From an uncultured Methanomethylovorans sp. (lineage in GTDB: Archaea; Halobacteriota; Methanosarcinia; Methanosarcinales; Methanosarcinaceae), in NCBI RefSeq assembly GCF_963678545.1, contig NZ_OY782870.1:2232001-2296000 (forward strand): a stretch of DNA of 64,000 nucleotides, in the 5' to 3' direction. The stretch's first letter is position 1; the number at the start of each line of letters is the position of its first letter. The notes under the pieces were generated by a model, which ran no database searches, was not told where the DNA came from, and saw only the letters and a list, made by a program, of their open reading frames with translations. Position numbers and translations under genes: made by a program. Shown in pieces: positions 51,700 to 61,503 of this stretch.

Positions 51700-53220
51700 T
51701 TAAAATTCCCTGACATCTCCTACTTTTTCAAGAAGCATGCCTTCCACAAGTATGGGTGAATCCTGTCTGGCGCTCTTGAGAGCTCCCTGAAGCTTTACTT
51801 CCTTTTCTGCATATATGGTAAGCACAGTTTCGCCCTGTTTCACAGATTCGCCCCTTTTCTTGTGAATATAGACTCCCGACCCTTTGTCATTGGGAGCACC
51901 GGCAAGTCTTGCTATTTGGACCAGGCGTTTGTTGTGTAACTCTATGATATATCCGTTGTGTGGTGCCTTAAGTTCAGCAGTGAACTCGCCGACCTTTATG
52001 TCTTCACTGGTGACATCCGGATTGCCACCCTGAATGGCTATGATCTCTTTGAGCTTTGCCAGAGCTTTGCCATTCTGTAGGGTTTCAAAGGCAAGATCGC
52101 GCCCCTGTCCTCGGGCTGCGACACCTCCCATTTCAAGGAGCATACCGGCAAGACCAATGCTTTTTTCAATCAAGCTGTTTGGACCCTGCGTAGTTTCCAG
52201 CACTTGAAGAGCTTCTTTTACTTCCAGGGCAGGACCTACTGTCCGTCCTATAGGTGAGGAGCCGTATGTAAGAGCACAGTCCACGTCCATCCCTAAGCGT
52301 TCTCCGAGACTGATAAGATCCCTGGCTAGTTTACGGCCTGCTTTGACATCAGGTATCTTAGTGCCAGTACCAGTGGGGATGTCAATGACCACTTTATCGG
52401 CTCCCACAGCACCTTTTTTTGCCATGATGGAAGCCAGCAGCTGGCAGTGAGGATCTATGGAAAGGGGGTATTCCACCTTGATGAGCTTATCATCAGCCGG
52501 AGCTATGTTAGTGGCTCCTCCCCATACAATGACACCCCCTACTTTTTGTGTCATATCTTTAATCTGAGCTGCAGTGAACTCTACTGGTGCCAGGATCTCC
52601 ATGAGATCGGCAGTACCCCCTGCCCCTGTTATTGCCCGGGAGCTGGTTTTGGGAATGAGTAGGCCGTTGGCAGCAACTATTGGAACTACAAGCAGAGAGA
52701 TCTTGTTTCCCGGAACACCACCAATTGAGTGCTTGTCCATAATGGGGTGGACATCAAACTCGATTTTTTCCCCGGATTCTATCATGGCTCTGGTCAGCCA
52801 TTCGGTCTCTTCCTCGGTCATGTCCTTGATGTAGGAGGCTGTGAGGAAAGCGGCAATCTCTATATCACTGAGGGTTTCTTCCGTTATGTCCTTTACAAGC
52901 TCTTTGATCTCGTCCTGGGTTAATTTTTCGCCGTCCATTACCTTCCTTATGATTCGAGTAGACTTGGGCTTCTCTGCGGCCTCAACTTCCACAACCTCAG
53001 TCCACTGCCTTTGGAGCTGCTCCTGAACCTCATGATAGAGACCAATCATACCCGGAGAGATCATATCCTCTGTAAAATCAACAATAGCAGTAAGTGTGAC
53101 GTGGTCCTTTACCCTTACTCTGTCGCCCTCATTCACACCAAGCTCCTTGGCATCGATGGTGTTCAGAATTACCTTGTATTTACCGACCTTGATGTCAATT
53201 GGCTGTACTTTTAGCTCCAT
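51700..53220 (-). CDS. deoA: AMP phosphorylase
   Basis: 506 residues from ATG 53220. The archaeal N-terminal domain (MELKVQPIDIKVGKYKVILN, about 1-85), absent from bacterial thymidine phosphorylases, precedes the glycosyl-transferase fold with DKHSIGGVPGNKISLLVVPI and KTSSRAITGAGGTADLMEIL. It phosphorolyses AMP (also CMP, UMP) to ribose-1,5-bisphosphate and base. That feeds the archaeal route through ribose-1,5-bisphosphate isomerase and form III RuBisCO. Those partners are not in the window. Confidence 0.93.
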   Translation of the reverse strand: MELKVQPIDIKVGKYKVILNTIDAKELGVNEGDRVRVKDHVTLTAIVDFTEDMISPGMIGLYHEVQEQLQRQWTEVVEVEAAEKPKSTRIIRKVMDGEKLTQDEIKELVKDITEETLSDIEIAAFLTASYIKDMTEEETEWLTRAMIESGEKIEFDVHPIMDKHSIGGVPGNKISLLVVPIVAANGLLIPKTSSRAITGAGGTADLMEILAPVEFTAAQIKDMTQKVGGVIVWGGATNIAPADDKLIKVEYPLSIDPHCQLLASIMAKKGAVGADKVVIDIPTGTGTKIPDVKAGRKLARDLISLGERLGMDVDCALTYGSSPIGRTVGPALEVKEALQVLETTQGPNSLIEKSIGLAGMLLEMGGVAARGQGRDLAFETLQNGKALAKLKEIIAIQGGNPDVTSEDIKVGEFTAELKAPHNGYIIELHNKRLVQIARLAGAPNDKGSGVYIHKKRGESVKQGETVLTIYAEKEVKLQGALKSARQDSPILVEGMLLEKVGDVREF

Positions 53221-53468
53221 GTTCTTCGACCTTCCTAAATGAATGAAACGCACGATGAGATAAATATGTTTAGGGGTGCCAAAGGAAACAAGTGATGATA
53301 ATATAATGTTACATTCGTCTATTTCTTTCTGTTCCGATGAATTAAAGAATACTTAAATATAAGCAAAAACATGCAACTATTAAGTTTGGACCAATTGAAT
53401 GGATATGAAACAAGCTAATTCTTACAAGTGTCCGATAACATAATAGATAGAAAAGATCCGGTGCGGAA

Positions 53469-54113
53469 ATGAAACGCGCTGTAATTGAGAGATTATTTTA
53501 TGATCGTTTTGAGGCTTTCGCAATGTTCGAAATAGAATTTGTCAAATTACAAAACGGTAAATTCCAGTTAGTTAATATTAATGTTCCACTGAGAAGTGAC
53601 GTCCCTGATGAGTATATTTATGACGGTAATGCGGTGTTTCAGGAAGCTAACGGTATAATAGAAGTCCGTGGACCTCAGCTTCTGCGTATCAAGAAGCTTC
53701 AGGTATTTGATAACGAGATAATGATGCAGATAAAGCAGGTGATGGAAACAGCACAAAGACGATTCGAGGAGATCAAAGTCGCACCTGCATATAAAATAGC
53801 ATGTCCGAAGTGTGGCAGAGCCGAATGGCGCAAACCCGGAGGCAAATGCAAATGCGGCAAACAGATACCGGAGCCCAGTGAATATTACAAAGTCCCTGTC
53901 GAAACCCGCGTCAGTGTAGAACACGGAGAATACTCATTAGAGCATTATATTCCCCATATCAAAATGGGCGGAGCCCATGTGTCAAACGTGCCCGTAATTT
54001 TGGGTGCAGCCAACAGGTATTCTGTTAACAATAAACTATACGTTCTTCTGACCGAGGAAGAAATCAGGAAGATACTGATTGATTTCGCAGCCGGAGAAAT
54101 ATCATACGTTTGA
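53469..54113 (+). CDS. Hypothetical protein with central zinc ribbon
   Basis: 214 residues, starting ATG 53469 after GGTGCGGA. An alpha/beta N-terminal part (about 1-105) is followed by a zinc ribbon (CPKCGRAEWRKPGGKCKCG, about 117-135) and a beta-rich end (GAHVSNVPVILGAANRYSVN). There is no membrane segment. The family is not recognised; an RNA- or nucleotide-related role would be speculation. A small ATGGC/GCCAT hairpin follows the stop. Confidence 0.6.
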   Translation: MKRAVIERLFYDRFEAFAMFEIEFVKLQNGKFQLVNINVPLRSDVPDEYIYDGNAVFQEANGIIEVRGPQLLRIKKLQVFDNEIMMQIKQVMETAQRRFEEIKVAPAYKIACPKCGRAEWRKPGGKCKCGKQIPEPSEYYKVPVETRVSVEHGEYSLEHYIPHIKMGGAHVSNVPVILGAANRYSVNNKLYVLLTEEEIRKILIDFAAGEISYV

Positions 54114-54335
54114 GATTTCGATTAATGGCTTAGTAGCCATTTCAGCATTTCTAATTTTTATTTTGGTTATTTTCATCACTAGATTCCCTGCAAATAAACA
54201 TCCCTGTAGGCTAATTTGAATCTATTCAAGGCTGTACGTATATAAGTTAAGAGGACAATAAGTACTTAGTTAGAAATTTCTGCGGTTATATGGCAATCAC
54301 CTTACTTGCACAAGCGAGCTATAAGGAGCGAGAGG

Positions 54336-54539
54336 ATGGAAAACAAATACTGGCTATTGGTATTGATAAAAATAGAAGATGGACAACCTGTTCTTGAAAA
54401 CAGGGAAGAGAAGGGGAGTCTTGGAGAAATAGCGCAAGGTCTGGCATATGAAGGAAATATTCTGCTCAATGCGATACCTATAACTGAGAAAGATTATACT
54501 CTCCTAAGGCGGATTCCTGAAAAAGAAGTCGACTATTAA
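54336..54539 (+). CDS. Small hypothetical protein
   Basis: 67 residues from ATG 54336, with AAGGAG upstream. It is acidic, with a hydrophobic N-terminal strand (ENKYWLLVLIKIEDGQPVLE) and a helical middle (GSLGEIAQGLAYEGNILLNA). It looks like a compact soluble domain. The family is not recognised. Confidence 0.6.
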   Translation: MENKYWLLVLIKIEDGQPVLENREEKGSLGEIAQGLAYEGNILLNAIPITEKDYTLLRRIPEKEVDY

Positions 54540-54676
54540 TTGGGAGTGCCTGCAAATATTGAAGCATCTATACTTCATCACTATGTTTAATGCTTTTTAT
54601 TCCACTACTATATATTTCATATGTCATTAAGTAGTATTAGGAATATTGTATAAAGTATATTCAAGAGGGGTTTTCT

Positions 54677-54982
54677 ATGAAGCAAATGGTAAAAATAACA
54701 AAAGTAGACCCATTGTCACTAGCTAAAATATTAGGCATATTGTATGCATTCTTTGGCTTGATTATGGGACTCTTGATGAGCCTGTTCATGGCAGTTCCTA
54801 GTTCCATGATGGGATCTGCAGGAGGGTTTTCAGGCCTTCTGATGGGATTAGGCGTCATCATAAGTGTACCTATATTTTATGGGATCATGGGCTTTATTTC
54901 CGGAGTAATTATGGCCATACCTTATAATATCATAGCTAACTGGATAGGTGGTCTTGAGGTAGAAGTAGAGACAAAAGAGTAA
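54677..54982 (+). CDS. Small membrane protein, DUF3566-like
   Basis: 101 residues. A polar start (MKQMVKITKVDPLSLAKILG) precedes two long hydrophobic segments (about 16-42 and 52-85) and a short acidic tail. The KVDPLSLAKILG pattern followed by two helices resembles DUF3566-type membrane proteins. GAGGGGTTTTCT lies before the start. The function is unknown. Confidence 0.65.
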   Translation: MKQMVKITKVDPLSLAKILGILYAFFGLIMGLLMSLFMAVPSSMMGSAGGFSGLLMGLGVIISVPIFYGIMGFISGVIMAIPYNIIANWIGGLEVEVETKE

Positions 54983-55113
54983 TACTAAAATGCCCTGCTC
55001 TAAAAGAACTATTGATAAGGATAGAAAGAAGCAGAAACATAGATTGAGAGTGCAGAAACATTTGATGTTATTTCTCTCTTAGACTTTGAATCATTTCTGC
55101 TCTATTCTGAAAC

Positions 55114-55257
55114 CTAAACATACCTTATACAACTATTGAGTTCTGCCTCATGCTCTATTAAGCCAAGTCCTTCCTTTATTTTCCCCCTGGTTTCTGCATC
55201 CAGTCCTCTAAGGTTCTTTATTGAGTCCGGGCTTAATGTAATAATATTAGTTGTCAT
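55114..55257 (-). CDS. Small hypothetical protein
   Basis: 47 residues from ATG 55257 (an ATG at 55260 is one codon upstream), with a perfect GGAGG site. The sequence (MTTNIITLSPDSIKNLRGLD, then GKIKEGLGLIEHEAEL) is helical and charged. It ends with TAG. It could be a DNA-binding or antitoxin-like peptide, but no family is recognised. Confidence 0.5.
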   Translation of the reverse strand: MTTNIITLSPDSIKNLRGLDAETRGKIKEGLGLIEHEAELNSCIRYV

Positions 55258-55500
55258 CATATCCTCCAAAAAACTACCTATAACTTTTTTCAATACATTC
55301 CGATTTTCTAGAAAATGTTGTTCGGATTTGAGGGTTTTTTAAAAATGCTATGCACAATGTTTTTGCGTTTTTCTTCACTAACATATCGGGCTCCTGTAGC
55401 ACTTTTTCAATGTTGATGAATCACGTTTAATATATTAAACAAAATATATCTATGTTTCGCTGATAAATCGCATGAAATATTCTAAAGAGGAAGGACAATT

Positions 55501-55590
55501 ATGACGAAAGCAAATGAGAACAACAAAAACTTAGAATTGGGAATGATGGCAAGAGTAATCATGAAAAGGGCCTTGCCATCGATCGGATGA
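55501..55590 (+). CDS. Possible 29-residue peptide
   Basis: ATG 55501 is preceded by AAAGAGGAAGGAC and the frame reads MTKANENNKNLELGMMARVI and ends at TGA 55588. A good ribosome site supports translation, but the peptide is short and may be a gene remnant. The surrounding 55258-55742 region holds nothing else I can support. Confidence 0.3.
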   Translation: MTKANENNKNLELGMMARVIMKRALPSIG

Positions 55591-55742
55591 AGACACCACA
55601 TATATACATCGTATATTATAAAAATATGTCTATTGAACATCCCATTTTATACTGAGTAAAACATTAAAAAGAATATATTTTTGTATTTACAAGCCATTTT
55701 AAAACACATACTGCAATCCTAGCAGGAGTATGATCTAATATA

Positions 55743-56204
55743 ATGTTCCGATTAATCCATGTAGCCATTAATGAAGCTCGCAGAGGTATGCAGAACAATC
55801 ACGGTGGGCCTTTTGGCGCAGTTATAGTAAAAGATGGAGAAATAATATCCACAGCTCATAACGAAGTACTAATCAGTAAAGACCCAACAGCCCATGCTGA
55901 AATACTAGCCATCCGCAGGGCATCACAGGAACTTGGGCAGTTCGACCTCTCAGATTGTGAAATATATACCACTTCACAACCATGTCCCATGTGTTTGGCA
56001 GCTATCTGCTGGGCCAAGATCAAACGTGTCCATTACGGTACTACCACTGAAGAAGTCTCAAGTATCGGTTTTGACGACAGCAACATCTACCGCATCCTCA
56101 AAGGAGAAAAAACAGCAGAAATGGAAATCATGACCATTGAACGAGAAGCCTGCCTGGAACTGCTGAAAGAATGGGAAAACAAAAAAGACAAGAAAATGTA
56201 TTAA
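55743..56204 (+). CDS. Guanine-deaminase-like CDA-family enzyme
   Basis: 153 residues. The zinc site is complete: HAE (in DPTAHAEILAIRRAS) with the catalytic Glu, and PCPMC (SQPCPMCLAAICWAKIKRV). The start (HGGPFGAVIVKDGEI) and the FDDSNIYR segment near the end are typical of GuaD-type guanine deaminases rather than tRNA adenosine deaminases. It should deaminate guanine to xanthine. The gene stands alone. Confidence 0.87.
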   Translation: MFRLIHVAINEARRGMQNNHGGPFGAVIVKDGEIISTAHNEVLISKDPTAHAEILAIRRASQELGQFDLSDCEIYTTSQPCPMCLAAICWAKIKRVHYGTTTEEVSSIGFDDSNIYRILKGEKTAEMEIMTIEREACLELLKEWENKKDKKMY

Positions 56205-56282
56205 AACCAAATCCCTATTCCTAAACAACAACCCCGTCGCAAGCGGCACATTCCTTTTCTTCATGTAGAAATGAGCAGAAGA

Positions 56283-56882
56283 TCATGTATATCTTCTGCA
56301 TATTCCAGCTAATAACAACATTCCAATAGCTACGGGTAACATGAATCCCGGGGCTTTTGCAGGCTTTTCACTTGTAGAATTGGTAGCTGTTTTAGCAGGC
56401 GCGTTATCATCGTAATACTCTTCACTGACGGTTATGTAAGCGGCGGTGAACCGGCCTTTTGTGAGAATATCACCTCCTTCCCCAAATTCATCAAATTGAT
56501 AAACAAAATCTATAGGAATACTTCCTCCTGCCCAGTTATCTGTGGGTACAACTTCCCACTGATAACGCAGGGTTTCATTTTTCTCGATTATTTGACCAAC
56601 ATACTCATCAAGTATTTTAGAGGACCCATTAATAATCTGGAAATCCTTATAATCAATAGTAGTCAATTTTACAGATACATAGCATCGTTGATATGATGTT
56701 ACATCAAAACGAAGAGAAAAAGGTTCTCCAATATCTAATGATGGTTTAGGAGTTGTTGCACCAGGGTATAATTGTCCATTGTAATAAACATCTATCTTAG
56801 CATAAGGATTTTCAGCAGATACAGCCGATGACATTAAATTGAAACTTATGAACAACATTAAAAAAAAGACTTTCTTTTTCAT
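56283..56882 (-). CDS. Secreted protein with PGF-CTERM anchor
   Basis: 199 residues from ATG 56882, preceded by GAGGTAAAC. A signal peptide (MKKKVFFLMLFISFNLMSSA) leads to an Ig-like beta domain (about 24-150) and a Thr/Ser/Ala linker. A C-terminal APGF plus helix plus CRRYT is the PGF-CTERM signal for archaeosortase A. A lipid-anchored cell-surface protein is expected. It follows the large surface-protein genes in the same direction and may share their transcript. Confidence 0.8.
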   Translation of the reverse strand: MKKKVFFLMLFISFNLMSSAVSAENPYAKIDVYYNGQLYPGATTPKPSLDIGEPFSLRFDVTSYQRCYVSVKLTTIDYKDFQIINGSSKILDEYVGQIIEKNETLRYQWEVVPTDNWAGGSIPIDFVYQFDEFGEGGDILTKGRFTAAYITVSEEYYDDNAPAKTATNSTSEKPAKAPGFMLPVAIGMLLLAGICRRYT

Positions 56883-56889
56883 GTTTACC

Positions 56890-57261
56890 TCAAATTTGAA
56901 TTTCGAAATTATCATATCCTGGAGACTTTTCTTCTCTTCCTCCAATTTTATCTCCAACACCTTTCGGCCCTGGACCAACTACTGTTGCAGAATATCCATT
57001 AAACGCGAAATAAATTGGGACATTATCACCTAAAGATATTGGACTTCCATCAAGATTCACTTTTGATGGATGTCTTACATTTTCATCTTCTCTCACATAC
57101 ATCTGCCCTTTATGTCCAAAGAACGGGTCAACGATACACTCATTATCCATATCAACGAGAGTGAAACTCTTGTACATGCCTTTCACATCATATTCCCACA
57201 GATTCACCGTGCAGACCCAATTCGGTGGCAATAAAGGAAGACCAGCTGGCACACACCTCAT
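56890..57261 (-). CDS. Hypothetical protein coupled to the large surface protein
   Basis: 123 residues. It starts as ATGA overlapping the stop of the 1215-residue gene and ends 7 bases before the PGF-CTERM gene, so it sits in the middle of a three-gene operon. MRCVPAGLPLLPPNWVCTVN has two cysteines near the start, and the rest is polar with WEYDVKGMYKSFTLVDMDNE. No signal peptide or anchor is evident. Similar partners of large surface proteins are known in methanogens, but the function is unknown. Confidence 0.7.
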   Translation of the reverse strand: MRCVPAGLPLLPPNWVCTVNLWEYDVKGMYKSFTLVDMDNECIVDPFFGHKGQMYVREDENVRHPSKVNLDGSPISLGDNVPIYFAFNGYSATVVGPGPKGVGDKIGGREEKSPGYDNFEIQI

Positions 57262-60200
57262 GGCTGTTTCAAGCCTTTTTTCGACCTTTCTGCGGCTTTA
57301 CCAGTCAATTTATCGGCTGAATCATCAAGCTTTTCCTGCAGTTCACTGTCGATGTTGGAGAAATATTCATCAATTGTCTCATGGCACACATCAATAGCTG
57401 CACAAACCCCGTCAGATACACCCATCTGCATGTCAGCTTCAAGGCGTTGCATAGCAATGTCAACATTTCCGCTATTTGTAATACTATTCAGATCCACGTT
57501 AGCTTCAAGCATGCTAAAAAGTTCTATTGCCAGTGTGTCATCTGAGGTCATAGCCACTAGCTCTTCATTAGTGAGGGAATCCAGGTACTGTTGCGTAAGG
57601 ATCTCCGCCAGGTTAGGATCTATACATGTAGACAACACAGGATCAGCAGTGACCTGTCTACTAACCTGCACCGGAATATCGATTCGAAGTTGGTTAGCAT
57701 AGGTATTCACAAGTTTTGTCTGGTTATCCTGAAGTAGAGTCATATCTGTGCTTACTCCTGCCTGTGTAAGGTTCACAGTTTCAGCTCCAATATGCATGAT
57801 CACCTCATCCACCTGCGAGTTCACTTCCCGGATACTGCTGCTCATCTGCTCCGAAACAGCAGTTTTTATCGGATCAGTGCATCCTTGCATAATATCAGCA
57901 ACCTCTCCGCTCACATCCCCGGAAAATACACATGTGTTGCGCATTGCCAGAGGATAGATAGTCTTGCCTGTGACCTCGTCTTCCCATACAAACTGCTCCT
58001 GCAAGTCAAATCCTTCATCATGATACAAATAATCAGGATACTGGTCCACCAGCAAAGTCATATTTTCAGTCCAGCTGTATTTGCTATGTGACCAGCCAAC
58101 CACTTCCATAGTATCCATCACACCCATATCCTGTGCAAGAGAATTTGTCGCCATGGACAAAGCGGGGTTATTGAAAAGCAATTCTGAAGGTGAAAGACCA
58201 CCCAGCAGATCAGAAAGCACAGATCCCTTTTTCTCCAGAAAAGCATCGTTTATATATCCGTCTAAAGAGTCTCTTACTTTGGCATTGCTGTCCACAAGCT
58301 CCCGGATAGTCTTTTCATAAGCCTCATTCCTTACGATCATACGAGCTGCATCGCTGCTGGTAGTGAAATTATTTCCACTGAAGTGACCCTGAGCCCGTAC
58401 ATATTCCTCTCTTTCGTTTTCCATTTCAAAAACCATGTCCTCTGCAGCCCCATAAAAGAGATCAGCAGGATTGTGGCCCAGGTTATCACCCATAAGAGAT
58501 ACTTTACGTAACGGGCCGCTATCATCCATTTCATGGAGCATGGAAAGCAGTTCCTCTGTCAGAAGACCAGGAAGCCAATCGGGCACATCGCATGCAACGA
58601 TCCGCCTGGGCATATTAGTGCCAGTACCATAGTCCTCATATTCAGTTTCGATCTGCACGATATTGACATAAGATCCCCTGTACTTATCGGCAGCATCACT
58701 GCAGCAGGTATCTGTCAGTTCCATTTCGCCAATAGTTACTGTAGTATTACTAAAATCATGTTCTATAGGCTGCCCATAATCTTCAAGGCCCTCATAGGTA
58801 TTGGTCCTGAAGCATTTGTGATAAACGAGAGTAATATTTTCAGTTTCAATCTCCTTATGAGACTGCTGTACGGATTCATACTTATCCAGCCTTTCACTAT
58901 CGTGGCCGCTGTCTATCACGCCTGTGTACGTATACGCATAATCATAGTCCAGCTCCCACTGAGAATAGATATCAAATTCAACAACATACTCGATATCCCA
59001 GTCAAAGGAATGTGATTCACTGTTAAGGTAACCATCTTCCCTTTCCATATTAAGAAGAACATCATTTCCTGCATACATCATCACTGGTGTGACCTTGAGG
59101 TTTTCCAGAGATGTGGAGAGGTGATGAAGCTGGGCATTTGTTATCTGCCAGTTAGCAATATCCAGATCAGTAATTGAACTGGGTTTCGTTATTCGCTCAC
59201 TATAAGTTATTCTGCTTCTGTTCTCGAATGCATATCCCGGTACAATAGCTCCTTCATGCAATAATGAAACAACATATTCAGCATCCCACGTCAGATGATA
59301 GAAAGAAAAGCTCTTGCTGAGGCTTACAGTATCAGGATCAAAGAAAGTCTCCACCTGTACATCCCGGGCCTCGGGTCTGTTATTTACACCACTTCTTATA
59401 ATTTCCGGCATGACCTCGGCACTGTATATGGTACTGGCCACATTATGTATTAGGTCCGGACTTTCGCGGCTCCACATCCGGTCATTAAATATCCAGCCAT
59501 TTTTTACAACTGTCGTATAGTTAGAAACAGCCATGGTCACTGAAGCATTATCTTCCACTTGCTGCAGACTCGTACCGGCATCTGCCATTGAACCACTCAT
59601 GCTTTCCTCTACATTCATATTGAAAGAACCGTTCTGCGCAAGATGATCATAGAAAGATGAAATATTACCATTCTCCGAGTCATAGCCCGAAGTATCTCTT
59701 TTTATATCAGAATACATGGTCTTCCCATTGTAGTAACCTGTGTACATCAAAGACCACGGATCTACAGCATCAAAAACACGTTTCTGGGCATAAACGGCAC
59801 CTGCATTTACAGACCCTGCTATGGAGGGACCAGTCAGAATATTAAGTGGCCCGCCTGCATAATGCTGCCAGGGACCGTAAGTAAAAGAACGGACATTAGA
59901 CAGCCCAAGTACAATATCGGGTGATACACCTGTATTAAGTTCCTGTTCGTATTCGGTAGTAAGCTGTGCCAGCAAGGGCTCCCTCGAATCTACAGGTGTA
60001 AAGATTTCCATGCTTCCATTCTTCTTTATACCTGTATCGATGTCAGTGAGCGTATAGTTCAGGTTTTTTATAGTAAGTGCATAATGAATGGTATAATCAT
60101 CCCTGTCTGCAGATATGCTTCTTCTCAAACTCCCGTTTACTTTATCGATAATAACCTGATCTGGACTAATGTCCTCATTAACATTCAGGATGTATCTTCC

Positions 60201-60905
60201 TGCCCTATGGATATCGTTCCTGTAATTGTTCTCCATGAACTCATTAAAACGTGCTGCAACGATATCCTTGATGGGATTTGTACCTACATGGAACCAGTCA
60301 GTGGCCTGTACTTCATTACCAACCTTCAGCACAACATATCCATAGCTGTATGATGCATCCGCGGGTATCTTTACCTCCTGCACGAAAGAAGAACTTCCCC
60401 ATAAACTATGGGATTCATTGTAATTGAAGCTCATATTGAAACTGCCAGTGTCATCATATACTGTAAGCACCCTTTCCTGATTACTAACAAGAGACGATAT
60501 AGCTCCCAGGATATTGGAAGGAAGTTCTACTTGCACCTGCAAAGTATCTCCCAGTTCAATGTCTTTATTTAAAGAGTAAGCAACAAAATCATTATTGCTC
60601 CATGCTTCTACTGAAACAGATTCAGCTTGGATAATCGGATGTTCTCCCTGCCATTCTAAAGCTTCCATGCCTGCGTAGTTAAGACATCGAGAAATATCTG
60701 CACATGCCTGGTCCAGTACATCATGTTGCGGATCCGAAAGATCAGTGGAGTATACCACCTCTGCGAGCTGATAGTCCACGTGGATGAGATTAGCAGCCAT
60801 TAATATTGAAAATAACAGGATGAATATACCAATAATTGCAAAAGGAACGTAAGCCTCAGTGTTATAGATGAGTTTATTTATTCCTTGATTCTGTTTTTTG
60901 TCCAT
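57258..60905 (-). CDS. Very large membrane-anchored surface protein, pilus-associated type
   Basis: 1215 residues. A basic N terminus and one hydrophobic helix (about 18-42: YVPFAIIGIFILLFSILMAA) anchor an extracellular domain of almost 1170 residues. That domain is rich in Asp, Ser, Asn and Tyr, with helical C-terminal stretches and KKGLKQP at the end. Proteins of this size and layout accompany FlaI/FlaJ-like pilus genes in Methanosarcina. The operon at 43.8-49.5 kb could be its partner although 8 kb of other genes lie between. Catalytic motifs are not seen. Confidence 0.75.
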   Translation of the reverse strand: MDKKQNQGINKLIYNTEAYVPFAIIGIFILLFSILMAANLIHVDYQLAEVVYSTDLSDPQHDVLDQACADISRCLNYAGMEALEWQGEHPIIQAESVSVEAWSNNDFVAYSLNKDIELGDTLQVQVELPSNILGAISSLVSNQERVLTVYDDTGSFNMSFNYNESHSLWGSSSFVQEVKIPADASYSYGYVVLKVGNEVQATDWFHVGTNPIKDIVAARFNEFMENNYRNDIHRAGRYILNVNEDISPDQVIIDKVNGSLRRSISADRDDYTIHYALTIKNLNYTLTDIDTGIKKNGSMEIFTPVDSREPLLAQLTTEYEQELNTGVSPDIVLGLSNVRSFTYGPWQHYAGGPLNILTGPSIAGSVNAGAVYAQKRVFDAVDPWSLMYTGYYNGKTMYSDIKRDTSGYDSENGNISSFYDHLAQNGSFNMNVEESMSGSMADAGTSLQQVEDNASVTMAVSNYTTVVKNGWIFNDRMWSRESPDLIHNVASTIYSAEVMPEIIRSGVNNRPEARDVQVETFFDPDTVSLSKSFSFYHLTWDAEYVVSLLHEGAIVPGYAFENRSRITYSERITKPSSITDLDIANWQITNAQLHHLSTSLENLKVTPVMMYAGNDVLLNMEREDGYLNSESHSFDWDIEYVVEFDIYSQWELDYDYAYTYTGVIDSGHDSERLDKYESVQQSHKEIETENITLVYHKCFRTNTYEGLEDYGQPIEHDFSNTTVTIGEMELTDTCCSDAADKYRGSYVNIVQIETEYEDYGTGTNMPRRIVACDVPDWLPGLLTEELLSMLHEMDDSGPLRKVSLMGDNLGHNPADLFYGAAEDMVFEMENEREEYVRAQGHFSGNNFTTSSDAARMIVRNEAYEKTIRELVDSNAKVRDSLDGYINDAFLEKKGSVLSDLLGGLSPSELLFNNPALSMATNSLAQDMGVMDTMEVVGWSHSKYSWTENMTLLVDQYPDYLYHDEGFDLQEQFVWEDEVTGKTIYPLAMRNTCVFSGDVSGEVADIMQGCTDPIKTAVSEQMSSSIREVNSQVDEVIMHIGAETVNLTQAGVSTDMTLLQDNQTKLVNTYANQLRIDIPVQVSRQVTADPVLSTCIDPNLAEILTQQYLDSLTNEELVAMTSDDTLAIELFSMLEANVDLNSITNSGNVDIAMQRLEADMQMGVSDGVCAAIDVCHETIDEYFSNIDSELQEKLDDSADKLTGKAAERSKKGLKQP

Positions 60906-61286
60906 GGATACTGTCCTGTATAACTAGTTTGTCAGGTTTATCACATAATAATTATTTAAATATTGTGCTAGTAATAGAACAGAACATACAATATATAAGC
61001 AAGTGGCTTTTCTGGTAGAACCTTATAAATAAGTTTGTACGTATATGTTGAAAAGTAGGAAAACATCAAAACATCCATAATTCAAAGAAATTTTATTCAT
61101 TTTCTATCTAAAGCCAGTTCAGATAAAGACTGCCCGTTGAACAGGGAGCGATAGATATGTAGATTTTACTGCACATGGAAGGAGTTTTTTCACATTTGTC
61201 ATCACTATCCTGCTCTTAGTTGTGTTCAATTATAAATTTCGGGAAAACAACTCCTCTCAATAAAAAAGATATTTCAGCAGTTTATA
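60906..61286. promoter_or_regulatory. Divergent intergenic region
   Basis: 380 A+T-rich bases between the leftward surface operon and rightward genes. They hold several TATA-like runs (near 60950 and 61030) but no clear operator and no supported gene apart from a possible shifted N terminus of the frame at 61287. Confidence 0.4.
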
Positions 61287-61436
61287 ATGATTGCAATATT
61301 TGCAATAGGCCTCATATTTATCATCTTTACTTTACCTTTGAACATAGACATAAAAAATATGCTGATCACACTTCTGGGTATAGTAAGCGGTGCAGCCATT
61401 GAATTCTCATCTTCTACTTTTATATCGAAGGCATAA
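61287..61436 (+). CDS. Small two-helix membrane protein, possibly frameshifted
   Basis: 49 residues from ATG 61287 (MIAIFAIGLIFIIFTLPLNI), with two hydrophobic helices and the end SGAAIEFSSSTFISKA. No ribosome site precedes this ATG. In a neighbouring frame INFGKTTPLNKK runs up to an A6 run at 61262-61267, and the present frame continues as IFQQFIM. A one-base indel could have split a 68-residue protein. The family is not recognised. Confidence 0.45.
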   Translation: MIAIFAIGLIFIIFTLPLNIDIKNMLITLLGIVSGAAIEFSSSTFISKA

Positions 61437-61503
61437 TAACATGAGGGTCTATTGTCAAAGCACCCATACACAATTATATAACTTGTGTTGCATTTAAGCC
61501 ATT

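Noticed and set aside
54110-54135. GAGATTTCGATTAA as another IS5 left end
   Set aside because: Only about 13 bases resemble the IS5 terminus and nothing beyond matches, so chance is likely.
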